Notes: generated by a model from the letters alone, not told the origin. A stretch of DNA of 64,000 nt from Halothermothrix orenii H 168 (GCF_000020485.1 NC_011899.1:807937-871936), one strand, 5' to 3'. Positions 46,842 through 55,883 are shown, counted from the stretch's first letter. Numbers and translations: made by a program.

Positions 46842-47993
46842 CTAATCTTTTATAATTCTATTCAGGATTATATGACCCCCTATAGTTTGATTTGTTTCAC
46901 CTTCTATTAAAATATCTATGGCTTCAATACCAGGAACTGAAAAAAGGGTTCTGGTTATAGCTTCAACTGTATAATTTTCCAGGCCGCCACCTCCTTTAAA
47001 ATTTTCTTTTAGTTCTCTGGAGAAGTTAACTACAGCCACATTTCTTTTAACTGTCAGGGATTTTATTCTGGTCCCCTTAGGCAGGGGTGATACAAGTCCA
47101 TCGGGAGATGTTTTGAGCTGATTTAAGGCATGAATGGCCATTATTTCGTTTAGTTTCAGGCCACTGTATTTTTTGTTTAAGAGGACAGCAGTTGGATATG
47201 AGAGTTCTTTGCGGACCAGAAACATTGCTCCGTTGTAAGTCCCTATATAATATGTAAACATTCCTTTTTTGTCTTTTTTTATGGTTGGAGTACCATCTGT
47301 TGTTGGTTTTTCAGGATTACCAAAACTTGATTGTAAATAATTAATAATTCCTTTTGTAATTGCCCGGGCCAGATTTTTCTGGTATTCAGGATCAGTTAAT
47401 TTTTTACGATCAACCGGGTTTGAGATAAAGCCTGCCTCTATTAAGACTGCCGGGCAGGGGGATTGTTTCAGTACATAATAATTCCCTTTACTAAGGCTTC
47501 TATTATTTTCCTGCCTGATCATGACCAGTTCTTCATGAATGTATTTTGCCAGCTCTTTACTTTCAGAAGAGTCAGGTTTATAGAATACCTGACTACCCGA
47601 GGGTTGACTGGTAGGAAAATTATTTATATGAATACTGATAAATAGATCGGCTTGATATTCTCTGGCAATCTCCGGTCTATGTTTCAGGTCTTTATTCCTG
47701 TCATTCTGGTAAAGTTTGTCTTCATTTCTGGTCATTATAGGAATTATATTTACTTTTTTAAGTTCATCTACCAGATGTCTGGCTATTTCAAGGTTAATAT
47801 CTTTTTCAAATATATTACCATGGTGGGTTCCTGTATCTATACTCCCATGTCCTGGATCAACTACGACTTTAAAAACCATATCCTTAGTATTGGTTGGAAT
47901 AGAATGGAGACTAAAATATAAAAGGGTTGCAAGAACAATACCACCTAGCAGCAAACCAATAATTTTTTTATTCAACTTTAATATAAGAAACAT
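46842..47993 (-). CDS. N-acetylmuramoyl-L-alanine amidase fused to a GerMN domain
   Basis: A 383-residue exported protein on the minus strand. The N-terminal hydrophobic segment (IIGLLLGGIVLATLLYFSL) is a signal or anchor. An amidase-3 domain follows, with zinc ligands in VVVDPGHGSIDTG, EKDINLEIARHL, FISIHINNF and the catalytic Glu in LIEAGFISNP. A C-terminal GerMN (sporulation/germination) domain runs from about 255 (MFLVRKELSYPTA ... GTRIKSLTVKRNVAVVNFS). A GGAGG site precedes the ATG. The fusion suggests peptidoglycan remodelling in sporulation or germination. Confidence 0.9.
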   Translation of the reverse strand: MFLILKLNKKIIGLLLGGIVLATLLYFSLHSIPTNTKDMVFKVVVDPGHGSIDTGTHHGNIFEKDINLEIARHLVDELKKVNIIPIMTRNEDKLYQNDRNKDLKHRPEIAREYQADLFISIHINNFPTSQPSGSQVFYKPDSSESKELAKYIHEELVMIRQENNRSLSKGNYYVLKQSPCPAVLIEAGFISNPVDRKKLTDPEYQKNLARAITKGIINYLQSSFGNPEKPTTDGTPTIKKDKKGMFTYYIGTYNGAMFLVRKELSYPTAVLLNKKYSGLKLNEIMAIHALNQLKTSPDGLVSPLPKGTRIKSLTVKRNVAVVNFSRELKENFKGGGGLENYTVEAITRTLFSVPGIEAIDILIEGETNQTIGGHIILNRIIKD

Positions 47994-48209
47994 AATTTAC
48001 CTCCGTTTTTGTAGAGTTTTTATAATTTTTTGTAATAGTGTTTCTCTGTAAATATACACCCGTTTTTAATCCTTTATAATTTTACCTATGATTTTTACAA
48101 TTATATTCAATATATATTTTCATAATTTTTATTTATGTTATTGTTTTATTTTGTGTTTAAGAAGTTTTATATTATAAATCTTTAATCTGACAGTTATTAA
48201 AAAGAATAT
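47994..48209. other. divergent AT-rich region between amidase and deacetylase genes
   Basis: About 216 bases without a gene, upstream of both divergent genes. No convincing A-type promoter is visible. A TATAAT at 48205-48210 has CTGACA only 14 bases upstream. Sporulation-sigma promoters were considered but not convincing. Confidence 0.5.
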
Positions 48210-48258
48210 AATCCCTCCAGTTTGCATAAGTTTTATTTAGGAATAAATTGGAGGGATT
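48210..48258 (+). promoter_or_regulatory. hairpin masking the ribosome site of the deacetylase gene
   Basis: AATCCCTCCAGTTT (48210-48223) pairs with AAATTGGAGGGATT (48245-48258), 14 bp with one G-U and a 21-base loop; a further T-A pair extends it outward. The 3' arm contains the whole GGAGGG Shine-Dalgarno sequence. The ATG (48262) lies three bases beyond it. No T run follows, so it is not a terminator. Confidence 0.75.
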
Positions 48259-48261
48259 AGA

Positions 48262-49053
48262 ATGAATCGTATTTTAACCCTGGGAAAAAAAAGTATACTT
48301 GGTCTGGGGTTGCTTTTTTTTATTTCTGTATTTACGATCGGCTTTTTCGCGGGTGATAAATATGGTGATGTTATCCCTGTTTTGAATAAAAGACTGGTTC
48401 CCATATATAAGGTTGACAGGGTTGATAAAAAAATATCCATAACTCTGGATGGTACCTGGGGTGCTAATTATACAGAAGAATTACTTGATATTTTTGAAGA
48501 AAATGATGTGAAGGTTACATTTTTTTTTGCTGGTTACTGGCTGGAGAAATATCCTGATCTTGTTAAAAAGATAGCAGTTGAAGGTCATGATGTTGAAAAC
48601 CATACTTATACCCATCCCCATTGTAATTCTTTATCACCTGAACAAATAGAAGATGAACTAGAAAGAACCTCAGATTTAATTGAAGAATTAATAGGTAAGA
48701 GACCGAGATTTTTCCGTCCCCCATTTGGTGAATATAATAATAAGGTTATTGAAACTGCGACCGGTCTTGATTATCAGGTAGTACAATGGAGTCTTGATTC
48801 CCTTGACTGGCAAGAACCGGGTGTGCAGTATATTGTTGACCGTATTTTAAACAATGTTACATCTGGTGAAATTGTATTAATGCATAATAATGCTCCCCAT
48901 ACTCCTGAAGCATTAAGGATATTAATTCCGGAGTTAAAAAAACGGGGTTTTAAAATAGTCCCCCTGTCTGAATTAGTATATAAAGATAATTATTATATTC
49001 AGTCCCATTCCGGATTACAGGTAAGACAGAAGGGGGCAGGTGATAGAAATTGA
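48262..49053 (+). CDS. polysaccharide deacetylase, first of a pair
   Basis: A 263-residue NodB-homology protein with an N-terminal membrane anchor (SILGLGLLFFISVFTIGFF). Motifs are ITLDGTWG (motif 1, with Gly where many members have a second Asp), ENHTYTHPH (HxxxH metal ligands), RPPFGEYNNK, SLDSLDW and VLMHNN. It probably de-N-acetylates peptidoglycan, and PdaB-like members act in spores. Its ribosome site is buried in a strong hairpin. It overlaps the next deacetylase gene by four bases. Confidence 0.93.
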   Translation: MNRILTLGKKSILGLGLLFFISVFTIGFFAGDKYGDVIPVLNKRLVPIYKVDRVDKKISITLDGTWGANYTEELLDIFEENDVKVTFFFAGYWLEKYPDLVKKIAVEGHDVENHTYTHPHCNSLSPEQIEDELERTSDLIEELIGKRPRFFRPPFGEYNNKVIETATGLDYQVVQWSLDSLDWQEPGVQYIVDRILNNVTSGEIVLMHNNAPHTPEALRILIPELKKRGFKIVPLSELVYKDNYYIQSHSGLQVRQKGAGDRN

Positions 49054-49736
49054 TAAAAAAATATGTTGTGGTTATTGCCTTATTTATTGGAATTGTAGCC
49101 GGTATGGCCCGGCATGAATTAACCATGCCAGTTGTTAGCAGGCCAGATAGTCCCTTTTACCATGGTGTCAGGGGAAGAAATCAGGTAGCTATTACCGTTA
49201 ATGTGGACTGGGGGGAAAAATACCTTCCGGGTATGTTGAGGATATTACATGAGAACCAGGTAAAAGTAACTTTTTTTGTGACAGGAAAATGGGCCCGAAA
49301 ATGTCCTGATCTCCTGCAGGAAATGGCTGCAATGGGACATGAAATTGGGAATCATGGATATAACCATGCCCACCCGAAGCAGCTCAGCAATGAGGCTTTG
49401 GCAAAGTTAATTAAGGATAATGAAGAATTAATATACAAGGTAACCGGTCAAAGAACAAAGCTTTTTGCCCCACCATATGGTGAAGTTGATTCCAGGATAA
49501 CAAAGGTTGCCAGCAAGCTGGGTTATGATACCATAATGTGGTCAGCTGATACAGTTGACTGGCAAAGGCCTTCACCGGATATCATTGTGCAAAGAGTAAT
49601 GGCGAAAATTGACGATGGTGGTATAATTCTGATGCATCCAACTGAACCAACTCTTTATGCCCTTGAAGATATAATTAATAATCTGAGACAGAGAGGATAT
49701 GAGATAGTAACCGTATCTGAATTAATATCAAAGTAA
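49050..49736 (+). CDS. polysaccharide deacetylase, second of a pair
   Basis: A 228-residue NodB-domain protein with a signal anchor (KKYVVVIALFIGIVAGMA). The first motif reads ITVNVDWGEKY, with Asn in the usual catalytic-Asp position and Asp two residues later, a pattern seen in a clostridial subgroup. HxxxH (GNHGYNHAH), APPYGEVDS, SADTVDW and LMHPT are present. It starts with TTG at 49050, overlapping the previous stop, so the two are likely translated together. Confidence 0.92.
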   Translation: MIKKYVVVIALFIGIVAGMARHELTMPVVSRPDSPFYHGVRGRNQVAITVNVDWGEKYLPGMLRILHENQVKVTFFVTGKWARKCPDLLQEMAAMGHEIGNHGYNHAHPKQLSNEALAKLIKDNEELIYKVTGQRTKLFAPPYGEVDSRITKVASKLGYDTIMWSADTVDWQRPSPDIIVQRVMAKIDDGGIILMHPTEPTLYALEDIINNLRQRGYEIVTVSELISK

Positions 49737-49788
49737 ACTGGAAATAACTCCAAATTCCTGTGCGTGTTCATTAAAAAATGTATCCCAA

Positions 49789-49817
49789 TTGATAATTAAT
49801 ATCAATAGTTATAAAAT
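49789..49817 (+). promoter_or_regulatory. A-type promoter of dut
   Basis: TTGATA (49789-49794), a 17-base spacer and TAAAAT (49812-49817) lie about 40 bases before dut. Confidence 0.8.
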
Positions 49818-49853
49818 ATATAGTAATTATAAATAAAATTGAGGTGATACTGG

Positions 49854-50285
49854 ATGAAAATCAAAGTTAAAAGATTGGACAAAACTTTACCTTTACCTGA
49901 ATACCAGCATTATGGTGAAGATGCTGGTATGGATTTATATTCTGCTGAAGATAAAGTCCTTAAGCCCGGTGAATACAAATTAATAAAAACAGGCATAAAA
50001 ATTGCTATACCAGAAGGGTATGGAGGTTTTGTTTATCCGCGAAGTGGATTGGCATTAAAACATGGGATTACAGTGTTAAATGCAGATGGTGTTATTGATC
50101 CCGGTTATCGGGGAGAGGTTGGGGTAATCCTGATTAATCATAGTTCGTGTTCTTTTGAAATTAAGAAAGGGGACCGGATTGCCCAGTTGATAATACATAA
50201 AACCTATGAAATTGAGTGGGAAGAAGTCGAGGACCTGGATAATAGCACCAGGGGAACTGGAGGTTTTGGTCATACGGGTATTTAG
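49854..50285 (+). CDS. dut: deoxyuridine 5'-triphosphate nucleotidohydrolase (dUTPase)
   Basis: Hydrolyses dUTP to dUMP, keeping uracil out of DNA. The 143-residue trimeric dUTPase carries all five motifs: DAGMDLYSA, PRSGLALKHGI, NADGVIDPGYRGEVGVIL, GDRIAQLIIH and the C-terminal RGTGGFGHTG that closes over the active site. It has its own promoter and precedes a YlmC/YmxH gene by 14 bases. Confidence 0.97.
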   Translation: MKIKVKRLDKTLPLPEYQHYGEDAGMDLYSAEDKVLKPGEYKLIKTGIKIAIPEGYGGFVYPRSGLALKHGITVLNADGVIDPGYRGEVGVILINHSSCSFEIKKGDRIAQLIIHKTYEIEWEEVEDLDNSTRGTGGFGHTGI

Positions 50286-50299
50286 CTGGAGTGGTTGTA

Positions 50300-50524
50300 A
50301 TGAAATTAAGAGACCTTAGTGGAAAAAAGTTAATAAACATTAAAACCGGTCGGGTCCTTGGTACAGTCAGGGATACTGATCTGGTTTTTGAGACTAATAC
50401 CGGAAGTATTGAATCTATTATATTTCAGCAGAAGGGTCTTAAAGGAGAAAAGTATATAGTTATTCCGGTTGGGGCTATAAAACAGGTAGGCACCAGAGTA
50501 ATACTGGTAGATTTGAATGAATAA
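50300..50524 (+). CDS. YlmC/YmxH family PRC-barrel protein
   Basis: A 74-residue protein beginning MKLRDLSGKKLINIKTGRVLGTV, matching the YlmC/YmxH family, a PRC-barrel group linked to sporulation in Firmicutes; the function is unclear. GGAG ends at 50291 and suits the ATG at 50300; a GTG at 50291 is inside the ribosome site. In Bacillus ymxH lies downstream of pnp and a deacetylase gene, which resembles the local order here. Confidence 0.85.
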   Translation: MKLRDLSGKKLINIKTGRVLGTVRDTDLVFETNTGSIESIIFQQKGLKGEKYIVIPVGAIKQVGTRVILVDLNE

Positions 50525-50592
50525 AAGAAAACATATATGTAAATTATATTTTTTAGAACAGGTAAGTTAATTAAAACAAAGGAGGTAATAAA

Positions 50593-51075
50593 GTGCCTAC
50601 CGTAGTAGGAGTATTTGATAATAAGGAGCAGGCAGAAAGGGCAGTTGAAGAAATCAGAAATGCCGGAGTGACTGATGACAAAATATCCATTGTAGCTAAA
50701 GAGGATGCTGTTAAAGGTGATAGAAACCAGGAAGGTGCAAACTATACCAATCAGAATCTGACCAGTGGGGTAACTTCTGGTGGAGCCCTTGGAGGTTTAG
50801 CCGGGCTTATGGCCGGTGCCGGAGCTCTTACAATCCCGAGTATTGGACCCATTCTGGCTGTAGGGCCCCTTGCAGCTGGTCTAACAGGAGCAGCAGTTGG
50901 AGGAGTTGCCGGTGGACTGGTTGATATGGGGGTTCCCCAGGAGAGGGGAGAATACTATGAAAATGAAGTCAAAAGAGGTTCAATACTGGCAGCCGTCAAA
51001 GCCGATCAGGAAGTAGTAAATGATGCTGCATCCTATTTAAGGAAAAATGGTGCCAGGGATGTTGAAACCCATTAA
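50593..51075 (+). CDS. general-stress protein with a glycine-rich hydrophobic core (YflT-like)
   Basis: A 160-residue protein. The N-terminal segment PTVVGVFDNKEQAERAVEEIRNAGV matches the YflT/17M general-stress domain. A Gly/Ala-rich hydrophobic stretch (about 58-115) resembles the transmembrane-like region of related proteins. The C-terminus RGSILAAVKADQEVVNDAASYLRK repeats the alpha-beta pattern. GTG start at 50593, with AAAGGAGG upstream. A role in osmotic or envelope stress is inferred only from family behaviour. Confidence 0.82.
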   Translation: MPTVVGVFDNKEQAERAVEEIRNAGVTDDKISIVAKEDAVKGDRNQEGANYTNQNLTSGVTSGGALGGLAGLMAGAGALTIPSIGPILAVGPLAAGLTGAAVGGVAGGLVDMGVPQERGEYYENEVKRGSILAAVKADQEVVNDAASYLRKNGARDVETH

Positions 51076-51099
51076 AAATTATTAAAGGTTCAGGGTATT

Positions 51100-51134
51100 A
51101 AAGCACCCTTATTATATATAAGGGTGCTTTTTTT
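51100..51134 (+). terminator. intrinsic terminator after the stress-protein gene
   Basis: AAAGCACCCTT pairs perfectly with AAGGGTGCTTT over a 9-base AT loop and runs into TTTT. Confidence 0.88.
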
Positions 51135-51152
51135 ATATAACTTTTATTTTTG

Positions 51153-51238
51153 ATACCTGACCTAATAATATGTATTGTTATGTAATGAAGGAATATAGGA
51201 AACTATTAGAGAAATTATAATAAAATGGTGTCAGGTAT
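51153..51238 (+). repeat. long-range inverted repeat upstream of the Cys/Met enzyme gene
   Basis: ATACCTGAC (51153-51161) is repeated inverted as GTCAGGTAT (51230-51238), 68 bases apart. No gene lies between. It could be a leader element or a protein-binding pair. No SAM riboswitch or T-box motif is visible. Confidence 0.5.
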
Positions 51239-51268
51239 TGCAAACGGAGTGAACAGAGGTTTTTTAGT

Positions 51269-51297
51269 TTTACAGGATAAAATGGATAATATATTAT
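51269..51297 (+). promoter_or_regulatory. A-type promoter of the Cys/Met-type PLP enzyme
   Basis: TTTACA (51269-51274), a 17-base spacer and TATTAT (51292-51297) lie about 40 bases before the gene. Confidence 0.75.
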
Positions 51298-51337
51298 TTA
51301 AAATAATTAAAAAGTAACAGAAGGGAGACAGGGATAG

Positions 51338-52516
51338 ATGGATGACTATAAATTTAACACACTATCAATTCATGGTGGAGATGAAGGGAAAAATCCAGAA
51401 AATGCTTTGAATTATCCGCTCTTTTTAACATCAACCTTTACTTTTAATGACCTTGAACATGCTGAAAAGACCTTTTCATTTGAATGTAAAGATTATGTTT
51501 ATACAAGAGGGAATAACCCTACAACCAGGTTATTAGAGAAAAGGCTGGCCTGCCTTGAAGGTGGGGCAGATTGTGTTGTTTTTTCTTCTGGTATGGCAGC
51601 TATATCATCAGCACTTCTGTCATTATTAAAGCCGGGTGATGAATTGATTGCCCATCAGGTTTTGTATGGCTCGTCATATAAGGTAATAAAAGAAGTGTTA
51701 CCCCGGTACGGTATCAAAACAAGTTTTATTGATTTAACTCAAATTGACAAATTAAAAACAGGTATAACTGATAAGACTACATTAATTTATTTTGAAACTC
51801 CGGTCAACCCCAATCTTGAAATAATAGATATTAAAGAAGTTAGCCAGCTATGCTCTTCACATAATATAAAAGTGGTGGTTGATAATACTTTTGCTACCCC
51901 ATTTTACCAGAATCCATTAAAATTGGGAGCAGATGTTGTAATCCACAGTGCTACTAAATACCTGAATGGCCATGGTGATGTTCTGGCCGGGGCTGTTATT
52001 GCCAGGGATCAGGAATATATACATGAATTAAAATTTAATTATTTAACTGAACTGGGTGGTGTTTTAAGTCCCTTTAATTCCTGGTTAGTATTAAGAGGTC
52101 TTAAAACATTGGGTCTCAGAATGAGAGAACATGAAAAAAATGCCAGCAAGATTGCTAAGTACCTTAAAAATCATCCGGGGATAAACCGGGTATACTACCC
52201 CGGTTTACAGGACTTTAAGGGTTATGAAATAGCCAAAAAACAAATGTCCGGTTTTGGGGCAATTATAAGTTTTGAAATTATGGGTGGGTATCAGGATATA
52301 AAAAGGGCAGTTGAATCCCTGAATTTAATTAAACTGGCCGTTAGCCTCGGAGATGCTGAAACCCTTATTGAATATCCCTTTGGCATGACTCACCGGGATT
52401 ATTCCGGTCAAGAACTGGCCAGAATGGGTCTCAATAAAAATATGGTAAGATTGTCGGTGGGACTTGAAAATTACGAAGATATAATAGCTGACCTGGATCA
52501 GGCCTTATCTAAATAA
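51338..52516 (+). CDS. Cys/Met-metabolism PLP-dependent enzyme (cystathionine gamma-synthase/lyase or methionine gamma-lyase type)
   Basis: A 392-residue fold-type I PLP enzyme. Motifs are YPLFLTSTFTF, VYTRGNNPTTRLLEKRLA, FSSGMAAISSALL, the PLP lysine in IHSATKYLNGHGDVLAGAV, and SLGDAETLIEYPFGMTH. These show the Cys/Met metabolism family but do not separate cystathionine gamma-synthase, gamma-lyase and methionine gamma-lyase. It stands alone with its own promoter, just upstream of the threonine genes; both use homoserine-derived metabolites. Confidence 0.9.
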   Translation: MDDYKFNTLSIHGGDEGKNPENALNYPLFLTSTFTFNDLEHAEKTFSFECKDYVYTRGNNPTTRLLEKRLACLEGGADCVVFSSGMAAISSALLSLLKPGDELIAHQVLYGSSYKVIKEVLPRYGIKTSFIDLTQIDKLKTGITDKTTLIYFETPVNPNLEIIDIKEVSQLCSSHNIKVVVDNTFATPFYQNPLKLGADVVIHSATKYLNGHGDVLAGAVIARDQEYIHELKFNYLTELGGVLSPFNSWLVLRGLKTLGLRMREHEKNASKIAKYLKNHPGINRVYYPGLQDFKGYEIAKKQMSGFGAIISFEIMGGYQDIKRAVESLNLIKLAVSLGDAETLIEYPFGMTHRDYSGQELARMGLNKNMVRLSVGLENYEDIIADLDQALSK

Positions 52517-52540
52517 ATATCCATCAGGAACAAAATACTC

Positions 52541-52569
52541 TTGTTTTTTATGCAAAATAGTGATAGAAT
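52541..52569 (+). promoter_or_regulatory. promoter of the thrB-hom-thrC-aspartokinase operon
   Basis: TTGTTT (52541-52546), a 17-base spacer and TAGAAT (52564-52569) lie about 40 bases before thrB. Confidence 0.65.
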
Positions 52570-52608
52570 ATACGATAAGAATTTTTTTACAGGATAAGGT
52601 GGATAGCA

Positions 52609-53544
52609 ATGTTTACAATAAAAATACCGGCAACATCTGCAAACCTGGGGCCTGGCTTTGATAGCCTCGGTCTTTCTTTACAATTATATAATAAATTTAC
52701 TTTTAAAAGACTTAAAAGTTCTGATATCAGAATTAAAATTAAGGAAGTAGACACAGGTAATATTATTGAATTACCGATTAAAGATAATTTAATTTACCGG
52801 GCCATGATGTATCTTTTTGAGCGTTATGATGTTAGACCTGAGGGCATAGAACTTATGGAAGAAGTTGCTATTCCCTTTGCCCGGGGACTTGGTAGTAGTG
52901 CCACCGCTATACTCGGTGGCTTATTTGGGGCTAACATCATGTTAGGGGAACCCCTAGAAGACGAAGAACTATTAAAGATTGCTGTTAAATTGGAAAAACA
53001 CCCTGATAATGTAGTTCCTGCCCTGAAAGGTGGTTTTGTTATAAATGTTTTAAAGGGTAGTGACCTTTATTATAAAAAGATTAACCCCGGTGAGCAATTA
53101 AGGGTAATTCTGTGTATCCCTGAATTTCAATTAAAAACAGAAGATTTAAGGCAGGTTTTACCCCGCCAAATAGAATTTAAAGATGCTGTTTTTAACCACA
53201 GTAGAACCGCTTTTTTAACTTCCTGTTTTTATGAAAGAGACTGGGAAAGTCTAAGGGTTGCCATGCAGGATAGATTACATCAGGATTACCGTTCCTCGCT
53301 AATTCCCGGGTTTGATGAAGTTGTTAAGAGTGCCTATGACAATGGGGCGGTAGGTGTAGCTTTAAGTGGGGCCGGCCCAACTGTTATCAGTTTTGCAAAA
53401 GATAAAGGAGATAAAATTGGTGAAGCTATGGTTAAGGCCTTTGGTCATTATAACATAAACAGTAAATATATCGAAACAGGACTGGATAATAAGGGATTAA
53501 TTTTAAAAGGACACAAGTTCAGTCTGTCAGGAGGGAGCAGGTAG
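52609..53544 (+). CDS. thrB: homoserine kinase
   Basis: A GHMP-family kinase that phosphorylates homoserine in threonine synthesis. The 311-residue protein has IPATSANLGPGFDSLGLSL, the ATP-binding PFARGLGSSATAILGG and the C-terminal AVGVALSGAGPTVISFA. Its stop is immediately followed by the hom start, so the genes are tightly coupled. The order thrB-hom-thrC-aspartokinase is unusual but collects the whole branch. Confidence 0.96.
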   Translation: MFTIKIPATSANLGPGFDSLGLSLQLYNKFTFKRLKSSDIRIKIKEVDTGNIIELPIKDNLIYRAMMYLFERYDVRPEGIELMEEVAIPFARGLGSSATAILGGLFGANIMLGEPLEDEELLKIAVKLEKHPDNVVPALKGGFVINVLKGSDLYYKKINPGEQLRVILCIPEFQLKTEDLRQVLPRQIEFKDAVFNHSRTAFLTSCFYERDWESLRVAMQDRLHQDYRSSLIPGFDEVVKSAYDNGAVGVALSGAGPTVISFAKDKGDKIGEAMVKAFGHYNINSKYIETGLDNKGLILKGHKFSLSGGSR

Positions 53545-54831
53545 ATGATTAAAATAGGTTTACTGGGTCTGGGTACTGTCGGTAGTGGAGTTGTTACAAT
53601 TATGGAGAACAATAAGGAGAGTATAAGGAGAAAAGTGGGGACCTCTCTAGCAATAGAGAAGGTTCTAGTTAAAAATCTTGACAAGGAAAGGGACCTGGAT
53701 ATTGATTCCAGGGTGTTGACCAGTAATATTGAAGATATAGTCTACAATCCTGATATTGATCTTGTTGTGGAATTAATTGGTGGTGAAGAACCTGCCTGCC
53801 AGTATATTAAAGAGGCTATAAATAGGGGGAAGAGTGTTGTTACTGCCAATAAATTGGTTATAGCCAAACATGGTACTGAGATCTTAAAACTGGCCCGGGA
53901 AAAAGGGGTTCAGGTCAGCTATGAGGGTAGTGTTGGTGGTGGAATTCCTATTATCAGGCCATTGAAGGAATCACTGGCGGCAAACCGGATTCATGAAATT
54001 TATGGTATTCTAAATGGTACCACCAATTATATTCTAACTAAGATGACCAGAGAGGGGAGAAAATTTCAGGAAGTACTGGCTGAAGCCCAGAAACTAGGAT
54101 ATGCTGAAAGTGATCCCTCTTCTGATATTGAAGGTTATGATGCTGCCTATAAAATAGCTATACTGGCCTCTATTGCCTTTGAAACATCTATTGACATCAG
54201 TTCGGTTTATGTAGAAGGTATTGATGGTATCAGTGTTGATGACATTGAACTTGCCCGGGAACTGGGTTATGTTATAAAATTATTAGCTATAGGAAAAAGG
54301 TGTGAACGTGGTCTCGACATCAGGGTCCATCCCACCTTTATTCCCAGAAGCCATCCTCTGGCCCTGGTAAGTGATGTTTATAACGCTGTTTATTTACATG
54401 GTGATGCAGTAGGGGATGTTATGTCCTATGGTAAAGGGGCTGGACAGATGCCGACCGGTAGTGCTGTAGTTGCTGACATTATTCAGGTGGCAAGAGATAT
54501 TCATTCTGGTAGAGTTGTGACCCCGTCCCTGGACACGACTATAAAACACAGGGTAGTTGATATAAATGAAATTGAGAATAGTTTTTATCTGAGATTACAG
54601 GTTAGAGATAAGCCGGGAGTTTTAGCCCAGATTACTAAAGTTTTAGGTGATAATAAGGTAAGCCTTGCTTCTGTCTTACAAAAGCATCGATTAACAACTG
54701 TAGTACCCCTGGTGTTAATAACCCATCCTGTTAAAGAGCAATTTATTAATAAGTCATTAAAGGAATTAAAGAAGATTGAAGATGTTGTTAGCATTGATAG
54801 TTTAATAAGGGTTGAGGAGGAATCAATATGA
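53545..54831 (+). CDS. hom: homoserine dehydrogenase
   Basis: Reduces aspartate semialdehyde to homoserine. The 428-residue protein has the Rossmann motif [53 protein letters not shown] and [20 protein letters not shown]-terminal ACT domain (about 350-428, [20 protein letters not shown]) suggests feedback control by threonine. It overlaps thrC by four bases. Confidence 0.97.
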   Translation: MIKIGLLGLGTVGSGVVTIMENNKESIRRKVGTSLAIEKVLVKNLDKERDLDIDSRVLTSNIEDIVYNPDIDLVVELIGGEEPACQYIKEAINRGKSVVTANKLVIAKHGTEILKLAREKGVQVSYEGSVGGGIPIIRPLKESLAANRIHEIYGILNGTTNYILTKMTREGRKFQEVLAEAQKLGYAESDPSSDIEGYDAAYKIAILASIAFETSIDISSVYVEGIDGISVDDIELARELGYVIKLLAIGKRCERGLDIRVHPTFIPRSHPLALVSDVYNAVYLHGDAVGDVMSYGKGAGQMPTGSAVVADIIQVARDIHSGRVVTPSLDTTIKHRVVDINEIENSFYLRLQVRDKPGVLAQITKVLGDNKVSLASVLQKHRLTTVVPLVLITHPVKEQFINKSLKELKKIEDVVSIDSLIRVEEESI

Positions 54832-55883
54832 AAAAATGGCCTGGAATAATTGAAGCTTATAGAGAATTTATGCCCCTTAAGGAAACAACAAAACCGGTAA
54901 CCCTGCAGGAGGGAAATACCCCTTTAATATATGCTGACAGGTTAAGTGAAAAACTTGGTATTCAACTATACTTAAAATATGATGGAGCCAATCCAACTGG
55001 TTCTTTTAAAGATAGGGGTATGACTCTGGCTGTAACTAAAGCTATAGAAGATGGATCAGAGGCTATTATGTGTGCATCAACAGGTAATACTTCTGCAGCA
55101 GCAGCAGCCTATGGGGCCAGAAGTGGCCTTAAGACAGCTGTAGTTATTCCTGAAGGAAAGATAGCCCTGGGGAAACTGGCCCAGGCCTTAATGCATGGGG
55201 CTGAGGTAATACCTATCAAGGGAAATTTTGATGATGCCCTGGCTATAGTTAAGGAGATTACCAGTAAATATCCCATAACACTTGTTAATTCTTTAAATCC
55301 ATACCGGATAGAAGGCCAGAAAAGTGGTGCCTTTGAGGTCTGTGATCAACTCGGAAACGCCCCTGATGTTCTGGCTATACCGGTTGGTAATGCCGGAAAT
55401 ATAACTGCCTACTGGAAGGGTTTTAAAGAATATTACCGGGCTAAAAAGATAGAGTCATTGCCCCGTATGCTTGGTTTTGAAGCTGAAGGTTCAGCAGCCA
55501 TAGCTAAAAATACTGTAATCAGTGAACCGGAAACAATTGCTACTGCAATAAGAATCGGTAATCCAGCCAGCTGGGATAAAGCTGTTAAAGCTGCTGAAGA
55601 ATCCCGGGGTCTTATTGATTATGTAACAGATAATGAGATTATTGAGACCTACAGGGAAATTGCCTCAGAGGTTGGTATATTTGCTGAGCCGGCGTCGGCC
55701 GCTTCAGTGGCAGGGGTTAAAAAAATGGTGGCCCGGAGTGTGATCAAGCCCGGGAGTCAGGTTGTGGCTGTCTTAACCGGTCACGGGCTTAAAGACCCAA
55801 CCACTGCAATTGATACCATCAAAAAACCAGAACCTGTTTCCGCAGAGGTAGAGGCGGTTCTTGAGAAAATGGGAACATGGTAG
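54828..55883 (+). CDS. thrC: threonine synthase
   Basis: A PLP enzyme converting O-phosphohomoserine to threonine. The 351-residue short form has the PLP Lys in [32 protein letters not shown], a phosphate cup in [14 protein letters not shown], and [12 protein letters not shown]. It overlaps hom by four bases (ATGA) and is followed by aspartokinase. Confidence 0.96.
   Translation: MKKWPGIIEAYREFMPLKETTKPVTLQEGNTPLIYADRLSEKLGIQLYLKYDGANPTGSFKDRGMTLAVTKAIEDGSEAIMCASTGNTSAAAAAYGARSGLKTAVVIPEGKIALGKLAQALMHGAEVIPIKGNFDDALAIVKEITSKYPITLVNSLNPYRIEGQKSGAFEVCDQLGNAPDVLAIPVGNAGNITAYWKGFKEYYRAKKIESLPRMLGFEAEGSAAIAKNTVISEPETIATAIRIGNPASWDKAVKAAEESRGLIDYVTDNEIIETYREIASEVGIFAEPASAASVAGVKKMVARSVIKPGSQVVAVLTGHGLKDPTTAIDTIKKPEPVSAEVEAVLEKMGTW

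Noticed and set aside
48000-48060. Sporulation sigma-E-type promoter for the amidase on the minus strand
   Set aside because: GTATATT and a TATTACAA-like element differ from consensus at key positions and spacing.
51136-51337. SAM riboswitch before the Cys/Met-type enzyme
   Set aside because: No SAM-I or SAM-II core motif is visible; only a spaced inverted repeat was found.
52517-52608. T-box or other amino-acid riboswitch before the threonine operon
   Set aside because: The leader is only about 40 bases after the promoter and lacks T-box or terminator features.
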